Positions 7,484 to 16,878 of a stretch of 33,440 bases of DNA are shown here, piece after piece (the first letter of the stretch is position 1; each line of letters begins with the position of its first letter). The position numbers and the translations under genes were made by a program. Origin of the DNA: a virus. The stretch spans positions 1 through 33,440 of IMG/VR virus record IMGVR_UViG_3300045970_000106; one strand, 5' to 3'. Below the pieces are notes generated by a model. The model was not told where the DNA came from, made no database searches, and saw only the letters and a list, made by a program, of their open reading frames with translations.

Positions 7484-9856
7484 ATGGCAAGAAAGTTCGT
7501 ATCGCCCGGCGTATTCACCCAGGAAATCGACAAGAGTTATCTTGCTCAGGGTGTAGCCAACATCGGAGCTGCTGTAATCGGCATCACTGGTAAGGGCCCG
7601 GCCTTCGCGCCGACTGTAGTTAGTGATTTCAATGAGTTTGCAGCCAGGTTCGGCGATGTTCATCCATCAAAGGTGATGCCTTACGCTGCCAAGAACTACC
7701 TGAAGAACTCGAATACGCTCACGACAGTTAGAGTGCTAGGTAGTCGCGATGGCAGCACGATTGCGACAAACGGCAATACTAACTGGGCATTCGCTGTTCT
7801 AGACAGCGCTCTTACAGCATCGGCTGTCGTTGTTGCTCTGCCAGGTATCACTGTGAACTTCACAGGTTCATCTTCTGGTTCTGAGTTCCGCTACTCATTC
7901 ATGAGTGGCGCAACAGTTTTGCAGGCTGGAACGGGTTCAATGCTTCCGTCGTCACCGTCATACATCGGAAAGATCTTCAACACAGATCCAACCAAGGCAA
8001 CGCTTTCACAGTATGGCCACTTCCTCTACAAGAACTTCCAGTGGAACGGAACGGGCAGCACGAACGGATTTGGGTTCGTCACTGCTTCAGTATCAGGTGC
8101 TGCAGCAACAGGAGTGTTCGATGCTGACTATGCATCAGCAAAGACTCCATGGGTTCAGTCTCAGTACTTTGGTAATCAGGTGTATAGCCTGTTCAAACTC
8201 CACGCAATCGGCGGTGGAAATGCATCGAATACGGATATCAAGGTAACAATCACAAACATTAGGCCTTCAAACTCTGTTACAATAACTCCATACGGAACGT
8301 TTGACCTGGTTGTTCGTGTATTCTCTGACACTGATTCTCGTCTATCACAGATTGAGAGCTACAGCAACGTCACGCTAGACCCAACCAGTCCTAACTACCT
8401 ACCGCGCGTTGTTGGTGATCAATACACAACGTGGAATAGCACAACACGCAAGAACACAGTAAATGGCACGTACAAGAATCAGAGCAAGTATATTCGTGTT
8501 GAAATGGGAACGCAGAATCCGTCAGAAGATGCTCTTCCATGGGGTCACGCTGGATACGTAGAGTTTGTACCAACTGGCGCAGGCGCAGATTTCCCTGCAA
8601 CTCCGATGGTCAGTGACAACGTAGACAACTCGTACAACATATCGTCAAATACATACTTTGGTATTGATCTAACGGCTGATGGTGTTGAAAGTCGTCTTGC
8701 TTGGACACTCAAGAATGGTTCAAGCGTTGATCCTGCAAATACGTATGTGTTTGCTGACGATGCATTCAACATGAAGTTCCTATCAGGAAATCTGGTGAGC
8801 GGAACATACTTCGCAGTTTACAACACTGCGTCAGTCCTAGCCACAGATCCTGGAAGCCCTTCAACAACTGGTCTTGCAGGTGCTGCTTATTCTGCTGCTC
8901 AACACGGCTTCACGCTCGCATTCCAGGGTGGCTTCGATGGGTGGGACCCGACGCAGGCTGATCCATTAGCAGCATCTGGTCCAAATACATCAGTTGCTAC
9001 CGTGGCTCTAAAGCTTGCTGTTGATACTCTCAGCAACCCTGATGAGCTCGACATCAACCTGCTAGTAATCCCTGGCGTCATTGATAGCAACGTTAATGCA
9101 TACGCTCGCTTGATGTGCAACACTCGTGCAGACTGCATGATGATCATGGACGTCGTAAACTCTGCGTCTACTGAGTCAGTAACTAGCGTCATTAGCAAGG
9201 TAAATACTCTTGGCGCTGACGACAACTATGCTGCAACATACTACCCATGCTTGAGATACAGCGACACCACAAACGGTGTGCTCGTAACTGTACCTCCTTC
9301 TGTGGCAGTAATCGGAGCATTCGCCTTTAGCGACCGCGTTGGACAGGTCTTCTTTGCGCCAGCAGGTCTCAATCGTGGTGGTCTCGCACAGTTCGGCATC
9401 GTCGATGTTCTCGACCGCTTGACATTCCAGGATAGAAACGATCTGTATGATGCTCGCATCAATCCGATCGCAACCTTCCCGAACGAAGGTATCAACGTAT
9501 TCGGTCAGAAGACACTGCAAGCACGTCCTTCTGCTCTGGACCGTATCAACGTTCGTCGTCTTCTCATCTACGCAAAGAAGACAATCGCATCTGTTGCTAA
9601 GTACCTGCTCTTCGAGCCGAACAATCCGGCAACCTGGCAGAAGTTCCTGTCGACTGTCAATCCTATCCTTGAGAAGATTCGTCAGGACCAGGGCATTGAG
9701 AGGTTCAAGGTTGTCATGGACAGCACTTCAAACACTCCTGACCTGATTGACCGCAACATCATGACTGGTAAGATCTTCCTCCAGCCAACTCGCTCAGCAG
9801 AATACATCGACCTGTCGTTCATCATCACGGCTTCAGGCGTATCATTCGAGGAGTAA
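7484..9856 (+). CDS. Contractile tail sheath protein (T4 gp18-like)
   Basis: Major tail sheath subunit, which polymerises around the tail tube and contracts to drive the tube through the cell envelope. The N-terminus RKFVSPGVFTQEIDKSY followed by GAAVIGITGKGPAFAPTVV is the classic sheath start. The C-terminal region shows the conserved core: NPIATFPNEGINVFGQKTL, SALDRINVRRLLIYAKK, YLLFEPNN and the closing beta-strand region ending in ITASGVSFEE. At 790 residues it is longer than T4 gp18 (659). The extra length lies in the central, surface-exposed domains (about residues 90-500), which are Ser/Thr/Asn-rich like the neighbouring fibres. AGGAG stands 9 bases before the ATG. The tube gene, normally next, lies 17 kb downstream. 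Confidence 0.96.
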   Translation: MARKFVSPGVFTQEIDKSYLAQGVANIGAAVIGITGKGPAFAPTVVSDFNEFAARFGDVHPSKVMPYAAKNYLKNSNTLTTVRVLGSRDGSTIATNGNTNWAFAVLDSALTASAVVVALPGITVNFTGSSSGSEFRYSFMSGATVLQAGTGSMLPSSPSYIGKIFNTDPTKATLSQYGHFLYKNFQWNGTGSTNGFGFVTASVSGAAATGVFDADYASAKTPWVQSQYFGNQVYSLFKLHAIGGGNASNTDIKVTITNIRPSNSVTITPYGTFDLVVRVFSDTDSRLSQIESYSNVTLDPTSPNYLPRVVGDQYTTWNSTTRKNTVNGTYKNQSKYIRVEMGTQNPSEDALPWGHAGYVEFVPTGAGADFPATPMVSDNVDNSYNISSNTYFGIDLTADGVESRLAWTLKNGSSVDPANTYVFADDAFNMKFLSGNLVSGTYFAVYNTASVLATDPGSPSTTGLAGAAYSAAQHGFTLAFQGGFDGWDPTQADPLAASGPNTSVATVALKLAVDTLSNPDELDINLLVIPGVIDSNVNAYARLMCNTRADCMMIMDVVNSASTESVTSVISKVNTLGADDNYAATYYPCLRYSDTTNGVLVTVPPSVAVIGAFAFSDRVGQVFFAPAGLNRGGLAQFGIVDVLDRLTFQDRNDLYDARINPIATFPNEGINVFGQKTLQARPSALDRINVRRLLIYAKKTIASVAKYLLFEPNNPATWQKFLSTVNPILEKIRQDQGIERFKVVMDSTSNTPDLIDRNIMTGKIFLQPTRSAEYIDLSFIITASGVSFEE

Positions 9857-9862
9857 TAAATA

Positions 9863-10246
9863 ATGGGTCTCGCATACGACAGTGGCTGGGTCCCTGTAGC
9901 GTCGGGAGCAATAAACACATCAGTTGATTGCAGTTCGTTTACACAACTGCAAGTCATCTTCGCAGCCTCCGGCGCTGCAGGAGCTGGTCTAACTCAACTT
10001 AGTTGGTCAGCTGGTGCGGGTACTCCCGTTCCGTGGGGCAAGAGAACGCCAGCGTACTCAATGACTCCGCCTATCACAGGAGCATTCACTCCAGCAGCTC
10101 CAGGTGCTGGTGTTGCTAACGTTTATTACATCGGGACTTCAATGTCTGGTGCTAACCACATCGGCGATTGGGTTCCGCAGAATGTTCAACTTTCAACAGT
10201 GGCGGGTGCTGCTTCATGGGCAAGAATAGTCGTTATAGGTAAGTAA
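9863..10246 (+). CDS. Small structural protein of unknown function
   Basis: A 127-residue protein not recognised by family. It is rich in Ala, Gly, Ser and Thr with alternating hydrophobic residues (DSGWVPVASGAINTSVDCS, TQLQVIFAASG, ASWARIVVIGK), suggesting a small beta-sandwich such as a decoration or fibre-tip protein. It has no signal peptide or membrane segment. GAGGAG overlaps the end of the sheath gene and lies 9 bases before the ATG, so translation is probably coupled to the sheath. A strong hairpin follows 26 bases after the stop, making this the last gene before a possible termination point. It may be a sheath- or fibre-associated decoration protein, but that is inferred from position only. 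Confidence 0.7.
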   Translation: MGLAYDSGWVPVASGAINTSVDCSSFTQLQVIFAASGAAGAGLTQLSWSAGAGTPVPWGKRTPAYSMTPPITGAFTPAAPGAGVANVYYIGTSMSGANHIGDWVPQNVQLSTVAGAASWARIVVIGK

Positions 10247-10256
10247 GTCTTAGCTT

Positions 10257-10326
10257 TTAAAGGAAGAATCATATAGGGGCCCTGCGGGACGAAACTACCC
10301 GCAGGGCCCTATCTATCTTTGCTATG
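10257..10326 (+). promoter_or_regulatory. Displaced Shine-Dalgarno with hairpin before the start codon
   Basis: The Shine-Dalgarno TAAAGGAAG ends at 10266, but the ATG is at 10324. The two downstream paralogous genes have the same AAGGAAG only a few bases before their ATG. Here a perfect 12-bp hairpin fills the gap. If the hairpin folds, with ATA 10273-10275 also pairing with TAT 10310-10312, the effective spacing drops to about 17 bases. T4 gene 25 is a known case where a hairpin brings a distant Shine-Dalgarno closer to its start. Confidence 0.45.
10273..10312 (+). terminator. Strong GC-rich hairpin, likely intrinsic terminator
   Basis: GGGCCCTGCGGG at 10277-10288 pairs perfectly with CCCGCAGGGCCC at 10298-10309 around a 9-base loop. 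Flanking ATA and TAT can extend the stem past a single bulged G. It is followed by the pyrimidine-rich CTATCTTT rather than a pure T-run. This is the strongest simple hairpin I found between genes. It sits where the neck-sheath module ends and the fibre module begins, so partial termination after the sheath transcript is plausible. Confidence 0.65.
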
Positions 10327-11850
10327 GCTGGCTTTTACCCTCATACAGGCAAGACATCACCTGGTGGCTTCGTGCCACTTCCTACTGTTTTTGTAACAGG
10401 AGTTCTTGACAGTCTTGTCGCTGATTTAGGGAACGGAGTTAACGGGTGGAGACTTTACGACGACTGCAGATCTCCAACTGGTACAACGTATCCCATCTAT
10501 CCACACCTCTACCATCCCTACGGGACAACAAACAACGTTCTGTACTTCTATAGTACTGTAGGTGGTCGTTTGTTTACGTCAGGAAATCAGCAGGCTCAGG
10601 GGCACGTAGCTAACGGGTACGCTTGGTATACATCAATTAGTGGCTTTTCTGGTTCGCGGACTCCTATCAGCGTTGACCTAGTAACATGGTATGACGCATA
10701 TTACTCTTCTGGATACGGTGTAACAACAAGCGACACGGCAACGCTAGACAGAAACTATCAAGGAGTTACAGGCAGGCCAGAACAAGTTTACCAGAAGTGT
10801 ACGAAGTATGTAGTCCTTGAGAGCAGCTCAAGCACAAAGACGTTCTACGTTCAGATCGCACAGATGGTTGAGCGAGCAGGGACTCCCGTTCTATTTGTTA
10901 GGCCATTCGAAACATGGAACTCAGCCACACACACAGGAACAAACGGCGGGTCAATGGAACACGTGAGGTTCTTTGCTGACGCAACAACTAATCTAGCTGC
11001 AAAGGCTCAGTACATTGTTTGGTACTTAAGTGGTGTGTTTTGTTTGTGGACGCGTGGTGCGTACGAAGGATACGAAACTTCACGCTGGAACCCAAATGTC
11101 GGGACAGCTTGTGAAAACTTCATGTATCTTGGCTTGTTAGACACTAGCGGATGCTACGACAATGACGCAGACGCTGTCGTCTGGATCACTGGTGACACGA
11201 CGTATTCTGGGATGCACGCAGCACCTAATTTGCCACTTTTTAACCAGTCTGGATCTGCTGCAACAATTGCTTATGCGATGTATTCACCAGTTCAGTGTAT
11301 GAGAACAGTGACAGGTACACTCCTCTGGGGTGCTCCTACAAGTTACGGATTTGCAGGAATGAACCCACTAAATCAGTATCACGTGTGGCCTAGAGGTCGG
11401 TGGTACGCGTTCGACACGTTCCAGGGCCAGACAGACAGTCAAGGAAAGTCGTATCTGCGTGAATTGGATTTGTGGCACGCTGGAAGTCCTAACCTCCCTG
11501 GAGTAAACGAGGGTCGCCGAGGCAGATTGCAGTACGTGAAAGTTCCGGATACATCGGCAAACAATATGAGTTTAATGTCTTTAGGTCCAGCGAATGACGG
11601 ATATTCATACATAGTTTTAAAAACAAGTACTGGATTCACGACTTCAGGTTACTCGACAGTTAACGCATCATTTGCTCCACAAATGCAAACTGTTGGTGGT
11701 ACACAATGGATGGCATCAGGCTGGGCGTTTAGTGCTAAATCAGGTCTATGCGGTCTGTCTGGGTCTGAAGGACCAGGCGACACACAATCATCAGACTTGG
11801 TCTCAAGTCAGGGCAACGTTTTAACGCTTATAGCGATGCCCATTATTTAA
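10324..11850 (+). CDS. Tail adhesin paralogue A (first of three in tandem)
   Basis: A 508-residue predicted virion adhesin or fibre protein. It is the first of three tandem paralogues that share an N-terminus (M-A-G-F-x-P-H, then SPGG, then GVLDSLVADLG and NGWRLYDDCR), a middle block (VVLESSSSTKTFYVQIAQ; ETWNSATHTGTNGG) and a C-terminal block (LDLWHAGSPNLPGVNEGRRG, then DGYSYIVLK). The YDD-x-R segment and the TKFVVL/FYV pair recur in phage structural proteins, but I do not recognise a named family. Composition (aromatic, Gly, Ser, Thr) fits an all-beta receptor-binding protein. The start codon was chosen because it aligns with those of the two paralogues. Unlike them it has no adjacent Shine-Dalgarno: the AAGGAAG lies upstream of a hairpin. 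Confidence 0.8.
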   Translation: MAGFYPHTGKTSPGGFVPLPTVFVTGVLDSLVADLGNGVNGWRLYDDCRSPTGTTYPIYPHLYHPYGTTNNVLYFYSTVGGRLFTSGNQQAQGHVANGYAWYTSISGFSGSRTPISVDLVTWYDAYYSSGYGVTTSDTATLDRNYQGVTGRPEQVYQKCTKYVVLESSSSTKTFYVQIAQMVERAGTPVLFVRPFETWNSATHTGTNGGSMEHVRFFADATTNLAAKAQYIVWYLSGVFCLWTRGAYEGYETSRWNPNVGTACENFMYLGLLDTSGCYDNDADAVVWITGDTTYSGMHAAPNLPLFNQSGSAATIAYAMYSPVQCMRTVTGTLLWGAPTSYGFAGMNPLNQYHVWPRGRWYAFDTFQGQTDSQGKSYLRELDLWHAGSPNLPGVNEGRRGRLQYVKVPDTSANNMSLMSLGPANDGYSYIVLKTSTGFTTSGYSTVNASFAPQMQTVGGTQWMASGWAFSAKSGLCGLSGSEGPGDTQSSDLVSSQGNVLTLIAMPII

Positions 11851-11859
11851 GGAAGACGA

Positions 11860-13305
11860 ATGGCTGGTTTTAATCCACATGTTGGAACTTCACCTGGAGG
11901 GTACACAGCCCTGCCATCACTGCAAGTTTCTGGCGTGCTTGACAGTATTGTTTCTGATCTTGGATCTGGGATAAACGGATGGTCGCTTTACGACGACGTG
12001 CGAGCAAATGGAGCAAGTTTTCCAATACTCGTTCCAATCTACACAGCTATGGGTGTGCTTGACAACTATTACACTGTTGGAAACTCATGGAATTTTATCA
12101 ACGGACAAAATAAAGCAGTGTCGTACAGTGGCTACGGACGCAATTGGGGTTACTCTATCAGCGCTTTATCTGGCGTTGGTCAGCCAACACCGATTACGAC
12201 AGACGGCGGAGTAAATTGGTATGATATGTTTTGGTCGGGCGCCGGCGGATCATTCATTACTGCATCTCTCGACAGAAACTACGCTGGGGCGACGGCTGGG
12301 TTTAGGGACGTGTTCACTAAGTTGACACGATACGTAGTCTTTAAACAATCAAGTGCCAACAAGGTTTTTTACTTGCTCGTTGGTCAACGCAATGAATGCA
12401 CTGGAACGCCTAACATTTACATGCAGGCATTCGAAGACTGGAATGCAAGCGTACATACAGGAACAAACGGAGGGCAGATTGATGCTCACCGTTTTTATTG
12501 GGAAGGGTCAACTCCACTGAGCGCAACGTGCAGATACATTTCGTGGTTTCTACCAGACGCATTTGCTTTGTGGACTGGTGGCGAGAAAGGGTGGGGAGCA
12601 ACTGTTCAGGAAAATTTCTCACTTATCAGTGTTCTAGACACATATGGAATGCGTTCAGGAGATAGTGACGCAGTGTGCGCAATACACAGTGATACGACAC
12701 TTAGCGGGTATCATATAGCAGGAACTATTGCATTCAACTCTGCCTTTGACCCTATGACTCTTGGTGCAATTCAATGTCTGCGTACTTTGAATGGAGAGAC
12801 ATGGTCGCAACCAAGCACGTATGGAGCTAACTACTTTAAACGAAATGCTTATCAGCTATTCCCACGAGGCAGACCATACAATATGGTTCTTAATCAACCG
12901 CTACTTGATTTATCAGGCAGGTTTGAAATCACGAGTCTCGATTTATGGCACGCGGGCTGGATGCAAACACAGACAGGACAAATGTCAGCTAATGAAGGAC
13001 GCCGTGGGAAAGTTAAATATGTGAAACTTCCATGTGGTAACCCGGCGTGGATGCATCTCGGAACAATGGGACCAGCTGAAGACGGAAATACGTATATTTT
13101 CTTACGAATTTCTCCAGGATTCCAAGGATTTCCTGGCAACTCTCTTGCTCCTGTTTTGCGTGAATTAAAGACAAACGGATGGACAACAGGTCTAATGTCA
13201 GGATGGGGTTGCGGGTCAATGAGTTTTGCAGATTGGCTCGGAGACTGGTATCCTGGAAATTCAACAACAATGCAATGGACCTATATGTTGATGCCAATTT
13301 CATAA
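11860..13305 (+). CDS. Tail adhesin paralogue B (second of three)
   Basis: A 481-residue paralogue of the preceding gene. The N-terminus MAGFNPHVGTSPGGYTALPS is nearly the same as paralogue A. The shared anchors are GVLDSIVSDLG, GWSLYDDVR, RYVVFKQSSANKVFYLLVG, HTGTNGG, a CLRTL-x-GETW-x-P segment, and LDLWHAGWMQTQTGQMSANE followed by GRRGKVKYVKLP. AAGGAAG stands 5 bases before the ATG, and the gene begins 9 bases after paralogue A. The conserved N-terminus probably docks all three to the same virion site. The less conserved middle and end would set receptor preference. No transmembrane or enzymatic motif is visible. Confidence 0.8.
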   Translation: MAGFNPHVGTSPGGYTALPSLQVSGVLDSIVSDLGSGINGWSLYDDVRANGASFPILVPIYTAMGVLDNYYTVGNSWNFINGQNKAVSYSGYGRNWGYSISALSGVGQPTPITTDGGVNWYDMFWSGAGGSFITASLDRNYAGATAGFRDVFTKLTRYVVFKQSSANKVFYLLVGQRNECTGTPNIYMQAFEDWNASVHTGTNGGQIDAHRFYWEGSTPLSATCRYISWFLPDAFALWTGGEKGWGATVQENFSLISVLDTYGMRSGDSDAVCAIHSDTTLSGYHIAGTIAFNSAFDPMTLGAIQCLRTLNGETWSQPSTYGANYFKRNAYQLFPRGRPYNMVLNQPLLDLSGRFEITSLDLWHAGWMQTQTGQMSANEGRRGKVKYVKLPCGNPAWMHLGTMGPAEDGNTYIFLRISPGFQGFPGNSLAPVLRELKTNGWTTGLMSGWGCGSMSFADWLGDWYPGNSTTMQWTYMLMPIS

Positions 13306-13312
13306 GGAAGAC

Positions 13313-14875
13313 ATGGCATTTTACGCTCACATTGGCAATGCATATGCCACCGCATCTAACCTTGGTTACACAGCCCTGGCAACTATCCCTATCACTGGCA
13401 TCTTGGACACCATAGTCAGTGACTTGGCTGATGCAACAGCGTCAGGAACAAATAATGGTTGGAGCCTATACGATGATATGCGGGCGAGTTCAACCAACCC
13501 AATTTTGCCGCAACTTGCTACAGCACGCGGAATCATGGGAAGGTATCCAACTGGGCAAGCGTACCAGTTTACGTTCATTTCGGCAAGCATAACAGCAACG
13601 TGTAACAGCAACTACGGATTTAACTGGTACCAAGCCATTAACGTCAGTAGTACATTGTACGCTGCAACTCCAACATCGATGTCGCTAGATGGTATAACTT
13701 GGTACACGGGATTGGCTACATCGATTGTCGCTGCTAACACATGGAACACAGCTACACTTGATCGACCGTATACAGGCACTACTGCATGGAGCTCTGCTGT
13801 TTACACAAAGATCAATAACTGGATTGTTCTAAAACACACAGGTGGCCAGAAGGAATTTTATGTTCTGTTGGGTTGTCCTCTAGACAGAACAGGAGGAGGG
13901 AGTCTATACATCCAACCACACGAGGTATGGGATGCAACAAATCACACGGGCGCAACTGGGATATGGGCGGGCAGAAATCCACCGCCACTTGAAACGCACA
14001 TTATATATGAATCAGCAGCAGCGAACCCAGCAACGTGTAAAGCACAAATGATGCTGTGGTTCATGACAAACGCACTTGGGATATGGACCGGTGGATTGGC
14101 TTCTGAGCGTATGTATTCGCTAAGATGTCTAACATACATCGGCAATTTAGATACTTCGGTTGTTAGATCGAATGACACTGACGCTTTAGCATTCATCCCG
14201 GGACAGTCAAATTATACGGGAATGAATTGTGGAGGAACAGACACCAGCGCTGCTACTGTGAATTGGGGTGGTGGCGCTATTCAATGTCTACGAACTATTT
14301 CTGGAGACCCGTGGGCGATGCCGACAGGGTTGTACCAATCTGCTGTTAATGCTCGCAACGAGTATCAAATCTACCCACGCGCGAGATGGTACGGGATGTG
14401 TCTTGACGCTCCAATTAAACAGGCAAACGACAAGTTCTATTTCACTGAGTTTGATGTTTTCCAGGCAACAGGAAATACAGATAACGCAATGATGTTTTCA
14501 AACAATGAAGGCCGGCGTGGTAAACTCAGATACGCAAAGTGTCCAATCAATGCACCACAATGGCAGCACTTGAATACACTTGACGCTGATGATGGATATA
14601 AATACATATTCGTAAATCAGTCTGTACCACAGTACACAGCATCAGGCAATACAACAGGTCCGTGGTGGTCATTTGACCTTTCTACAGCTAACTCACCGTT
14701 ATCAAGAATGACTGGGTGGGCCTTCGGAACGAGGGGCACAAGTGGACTGGCAACTGGACAAGCTGTGGGCAGCTTTTTTGGAGACTATCTAGCTTATTCA
14801 AGTGCTAACACAGGCGGCGGTTTCAGTGGTAACTTCAACTATATTTTGATGCCTATCTCTGGGAGTGGAGTGTAA
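13313..14875 (+). CDS. Tail adhesin paralogue C (third of three)
   Basis: A 520-residue third paralogue, the most divergent at its N-terminus (MAFYAHIGNAYATASNLGYT). It keeps GILDTIVSDL, NGWSLYDDMR, the NWIVLKHTGGQKEFYVLLG pair, HTGATG, IQCLRTISGDPWAMP, FTEFDVF and NNEGRRGKLRYAKCP followed by DDGYKYIFV. It lacks the exact WHAG motif of the other two. TAAGGAAG lies 3-4 bases ahead of the ATG. The ORF starts 7 bases after paralogue B. Divergence spread over the whole length indicates an old duplication and not a recent copy or a localised hypervariable cassette. Confidence 0.8.
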   Translation: MAFYAHIGNAYATASNLGYTALATIPITGILDTIVSDLADATASGTNNGWSLYDDMRASSTNPILPQLATARGIMGRYPTGQAYQFTFISASITATCNSNYGFNWYQAINVSSTLYAATPTSMSLDGITWYTGLATSIVAANTWNTATLDRPYTGTTAWSSAVYTKINNWIVLKHTGGQKEFYVLLGCPLDRTGGGSLYIQPHEVWDATNHTGATGIWAGRNPPPLETHIIYESAAANPATCKAQMMLWFMTNALGIWTGGLASERMYSLRCLTYIGNLDTSVVRSNDTDALAFIPGQSNYTGMNCGGTDTSAATVNWGGGAIQCLRTISGDPWAMPTGLYQSAVNARNEYQIYPRARWYGMCLDAPIKQANDKFYFTEFDVFQATGNTDNAMMFSNNEGRRGKLRYAKCPINAPQWQHLNTLDADDGYKYIFVNQSVPQYTASGNTTGPWWSFDLSTANSPLSRMTGWAFGTRGTSGLATGQAVGSFFGDYLAYSSANTGGGFSGNFNYILMPISGSGV

Positions 14876-14878
14876 ATC

Positions 14879-16876
14879 ATGGGTTATTACGAAGCAGTCT
14901 CTTCATCAGCACCCATGTTGTGGTGGAGGATGACTGAGCAAATAAATGATTTCACACCTCCCTCTGCTGTTGGAGCAGACAGTAGGTACTGGCGCGTTTA
15001 CCCGCTCACATCAGCTGGCAACACATCGTACTCGATCGCAGAGATGGAGTTTGCGACAGCATCAGGTGGGCCAAATATTCTAACACCAACATCGACCATA
15101 GCTGCAAGCACTGTTTTTTCAACAGGCATGGAAGCGAACAAAGCAATCGACGGCTTGTCTGGTACATTTTGGGCGTCTACTAACGTCTCTCCTCCGCAGT
15201 GGATAAGCGTCGACTTCGGAGCGGGTGTATCATGCACCATTAAGCAGGTGACTTTAAAGGCTCGCGCTGACGCTCCGTACTTCAACCAGTGTCCAACAAC
15301 ATTCTATGTTCAATATTCTTCAGACAACATCAACTGGTCAACATTTTTCCAAGCTTCAGCATCCCTTGTCTGGGCAGCGTCAATGACACAGACGGTGAAG
15401 TACGCTTCTACAAACACGTTCCTCGAAAGGCCAGCTCTGCAGTATCACTCAGGCAACACGTTCTCAGGCATTCAACGAGCATGCTCATGGTCATTTGATG
15501 GTGTTGCGGAGTTCGACTACTATACTCAGGGCGAGCAAAATTGGGATGGTTTATGGTTTACTCTGGATGGTGCAGGACCGGTTTCTTCAACACTTATCGC
15601 AGTCACTGCAGGACAGACTGGAACATACTCATTCAACGTTCCGTCTGGTTCGCATACAGTTGGTATTGGTTTTCGTAAGGACCCGACAATAGACGTTGGA
15701 CTTGACACAGGAAGGTTATACAGGTTTAGAGCCAAAGTAACAGGCACATCATTTGTTTCTGAGAGTTTTACAGGGATTACTGACGCTGGCGTTCTGCCCA
15801 CACCATGGGCAACATTGACAGCAACAGTTAGCTCATCCGGTGTCAATATGGGACCGTGGCTGTCAGTGCTGACTGTCCAAGCACAAGTCACTGCAGTATT
15901 AGATTATGGATACTCTAGTGGCACCAATGGACAATTTTACGGCACATTTACAACGTCGTCTGATGCAAACTTTAAGATTGTATCTGGGGCTGAGAATGTT
16001 TCTAACGTAGCATATAATCCGTCGGTTCCGCTTAGCTCGGCTTTTTATTGCAACAAGGCTGCATACAACTATGCTATTGTATCTCAGCAGACGCAAAAGT
16101 TTAACTTTTTCTGGCCGTTTGATCCAGCTAACACAGCAACGTTGGGAACAAGCGGCGGTCCCTCATCAGGATCAAATGGATACACTGTCGAGTGGTGGTA
16201 TAGAAACCCTCATCTTGCCAACAATAGTGCTTCAACATTGTGGTCGTGGGGAGGGTTCGACGCATACACTGAAAACGTTGCATTCGTAATGTATTCTGGT
16301 GATAGACCATCTGCTTCTAACTGCGCGCTGTCTATTTACTTCATCTCTGGAAACAATACAGCTTACAATTCATACCACGTCGATGGGATGTCGCCATGGG
16401 GAGTCCCTTATGGACTAAACGACAATAAATGGCATCACATGGCTCTTACAGTTATGTATCCACCATTTCCAAGTAGGCCAGTCTCAGTGCTGTACATCGA
16501 CGGATTTAGCCACGTGCCAACCAACAATCTAGTCAATTGGCCCACGCAGATGGGGACTGGGACATTATACTTCAATCGCAACTACGTTAATGGCTGTCGA
16601 GTTGCTGTTGGAACTAGTAATAACACGACGAACGGGTGGTATACACCAAACGCGTTCTACTTGGCTGAGTTCGCTGTATACCCACGTGTGCTGCCGTCAG
16701 AGGAGATCATAGGACATTTCATGACGACACGCCAGATGATAACATCAGGAACTTTATTTTCTACTGAACCCCTCTATACTGTATCTCTACCTATGAGAGA
16801 CAACATAGTTCCGACATCATCTTCTACTGGTGGGCGGGACGCTAGAGGTTCTAAGACTAACTCCGGAATGAACTGA
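14879..16876 (+). CDS. Adhesin with discoidin (F5/8 type C) and LamG-like domains
   Basis: A 665-residue predicted carbohydrate-binding fibre protein. Residues about 37-175 match the discoidin/F5/8 type C fold: YWRVYPLT, IAEMEFATASGG, a KAIDGLSGTFWAS loop, PPQWISVDFGAG, IKQVTLKARAD, CPTTFYVQYSSDNINWSTF. Residues about 195-290 form a second beta-sandwich (SWSFDGVAEFDYY, NWDGLWFTLDG, GSHTVGIGFRKDPT). Residues about 430-620 form a LamG/concanavalin A-like domain (GYTVEWWYRNP, KWHHMALTVMYPP, VSVLYIDGFSH, FYLAEFAVYPRVL). The first 20 residues (YYEAVSSSAPMLWWRMTE) look like the opening strand of such a LamG domain, so the other domains may be inserted into it. The ATG is 3 bases after the previous stop. 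Confidence 0.85.
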   Translation: MGYYEAVSSSAPMLWWRMTEQINDFTPPSAVGADSRYWRVYPLTSAGNTSYSIAEMEFATASGGPNILTPTSTIAASTVFSTGMEANKAIDGLSGTFWASTNVSPPQWISVDFGAGVSCTIKQVTLKARADAPYFNQCPTTFYVQYSSDNINWSTFFQASASLVWAASMTQTVKYASTNTFLERPALQYHSGNTFSGIQRACSWSFDGVAEFDYYTQGEQNWDGLWFTLDGAGPVSSTLIAVTAGQTGTYSFNVPSGSHTVGIGFRKDPTIDVGLDTGRLYRFRAKVTGTSFVSESFTGITDAGVLPTPWATLTATVSSSGVNMGPWLSVLTVQAQVTAVLDYGYSSGTNGQFYGTFTTSSDANFKIVSGAENVSNVAYNPSVPLSSAFYCNKAAYNYAIVSQQTQKFNFFWPFDPANTATLGTSGGPSSGSNGYTVEWWYRNPHLANNSASTLWSWGGFDAYTENVAFVMYSGDRPSASNCALSIYFISGNNTAYNSYHVDGMSPWGVPYGLNDNKWHHMALTVMYPPFPSRPVSVLYIDGFSHVPTNNLVNWPTQMGTGTLYFNRNYVNGCRVAVGTSNNTTNGWYTPNAFYLAEFAVYPRVLPSEEIIGHFMTTRQMITSGTLFSTEPLYTVSLPMRDNIVPTSSSTGGRDARGSKTNSGMN

Positions 16877-16878
16877 CA

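Noticed and set aside
10324-14875. Diversity-generating retroelement acting on the adhesin paralogues
   Set aside because: No reverse transcriptase gene or template/variable repeat pair is visible, and the paralogues differ along their whole length and not in one adenine-targeted cassette.
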